64,000 bases of DNA from the NCBI GenBank assembly GCA_905197665.1, contig CAJJZP010000009.1, positions 1-64,000 of the forward strand, read 5' to 3'. This DNA is from an uncultured Collinsella sp. (GTDB lineage Bacteria > Actinomycetota > Coriobacteriia > Coriobacteriales > Coriobacteriaceae). A program made the position numbers and the translations under genes. Below are positions 63,887-64,000 of the stretch, piece after piece (position 1 is the first letter of the stretch; the number at the start of each line of letters is the position of its first letter). The notes beneath the pieces are model-generated. The model was not told where the DNA came from. It made no database searches and saw only the letters and a program-made list of their open reading frames with translations.

Positions 63887-64000
63887 CTACTTCTCCAATG
63901 CCGCCTCGACCGTATCGGCGAACTCGCCGACCGTCTTGGGGTTCTCCTCGGTATCGAGCTGGATGCCAAACTCGTCCTCAACGGCGACGAGGATCTCGAC
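63887..64000 (-). CDS. acpP: Acyl carrier protein (partial, runs off right edge)
   Basis: Only the last 37 residues are visible (VEILVAVEDEFGIQLDTEENPKTVGEFADTVEAALEK). The pattern of helix II, the EDEFGI segment and the TVGE start of the last helix matches ACP. The phosphopantetheine Ser (DSL motif) is just outside the window. Its stop is 2 nt before the fabK ATG. The 5' part and any fabH lie beyond the edge. Confidence 0.85.
   Translation of the reverse strand, partial: VEILVAVEDEFGIQLDTEENPKTVGEFADTVEAALEK

Overview
This 64 kb window comes from a GC-rich chromosome of a gut Actinomycetota of the class Coriobacteriia, most probably Collinsella. The basis for that is the fused AccD-AccA next to a FabK-type fatty-acid operon, several mannose-family PTS loci, a YgfK/SsnA/molybdenum-hydroxylase purine cluster, and actinobacterial-style ribosomal proteins. 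The genus is an inference; no rRNA or tRNA gene is visible. Nearly all genes lie on the minus strand. The left edge cuts hsdS and the right edge cuts an acyl carrier protein gene.

Layout: 0-4.6 kb is a type I restriction-modification operon (hsdR-hsdM-hsdS). 4.8-9.4 kb is an accessory patch with a DEDD exonuclease and two AAA+ ATPases of the DUF4143 and DUF234 kinds, set among unusual repeats: a 23-bp array, 62-bp units and a 25-bp inverted repeat. 9.5-19.9 kb is a purine / selenium-linked molybdenum hydroxylase operon (permease, SsnA, YgfK, RnfB-like ferredoxin, XdhD-like hydroxylase) with a divergent YheO/DauR-type regulator. 20-26 kb holds RidA, a U32 'peptidase', an RluA pseudouridine synthase, a DeoR regulator and a Gfo/Idh/MocA oxidoreductase. 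26-27 kb is gene-poor and repeat-rich, with a DegV remnant.

27-34.6 kb is a sugar locus: a LevR-like PTS-domain regulator, a complete mannose-family PTS (IIB, IIC, IID, IIA), a GH172 (DUF2961) enzyme and a ROK sugar kinase. Comparison with lev operons suggests a fructose-containing oligosaccharide. The regulator appears to have lost the sigma-54 contact motif and the Walker B acidic residues. 34.8-36.3 kb is a scar of truncated genes: a nucleosidase fragment and a decayed IS3 transposase.

36.3-42.1 kb is a ribosomal protein cluster running L3-L4-L23-L2-S19-L22-S3-L16-L29-S17-L14-L24. It is cut at both ends: there is no S10 gene before L3, and a terminator directly follows L24. 42.4-54.0 kb is an island-like block bounded by a 64-bp direct repeat (62/64 identical). 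It holds a second mannose-family PTS, two Cys-type sulfatases without signal peptides, an anaerobic sulfatase-maturating radical-SAM enzyme, a TauE/SafE-family exporter, a membrane-anchored helical-repeat protein and two divergent DeoR regulators. My reading is PTS import of a sulfated sugar, desulfation in the cytoplasm, and export of the released sulfur oxyanion. A fused AgaS/NagA gene scar at the island edge suggests an amino-sugar substrate.

54-64 kb holds a histidine phosphatase, a CDF metal exporter, and the fatty-acid synthesis operon transcribed ACP-fabK-fabD-fabG-fabF-accB-fabZ-accC-accDA. Starts were moved inward from the longest open frame wherever a ribosome binding site or family alignment supported it. 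All family assignments were made by eye.
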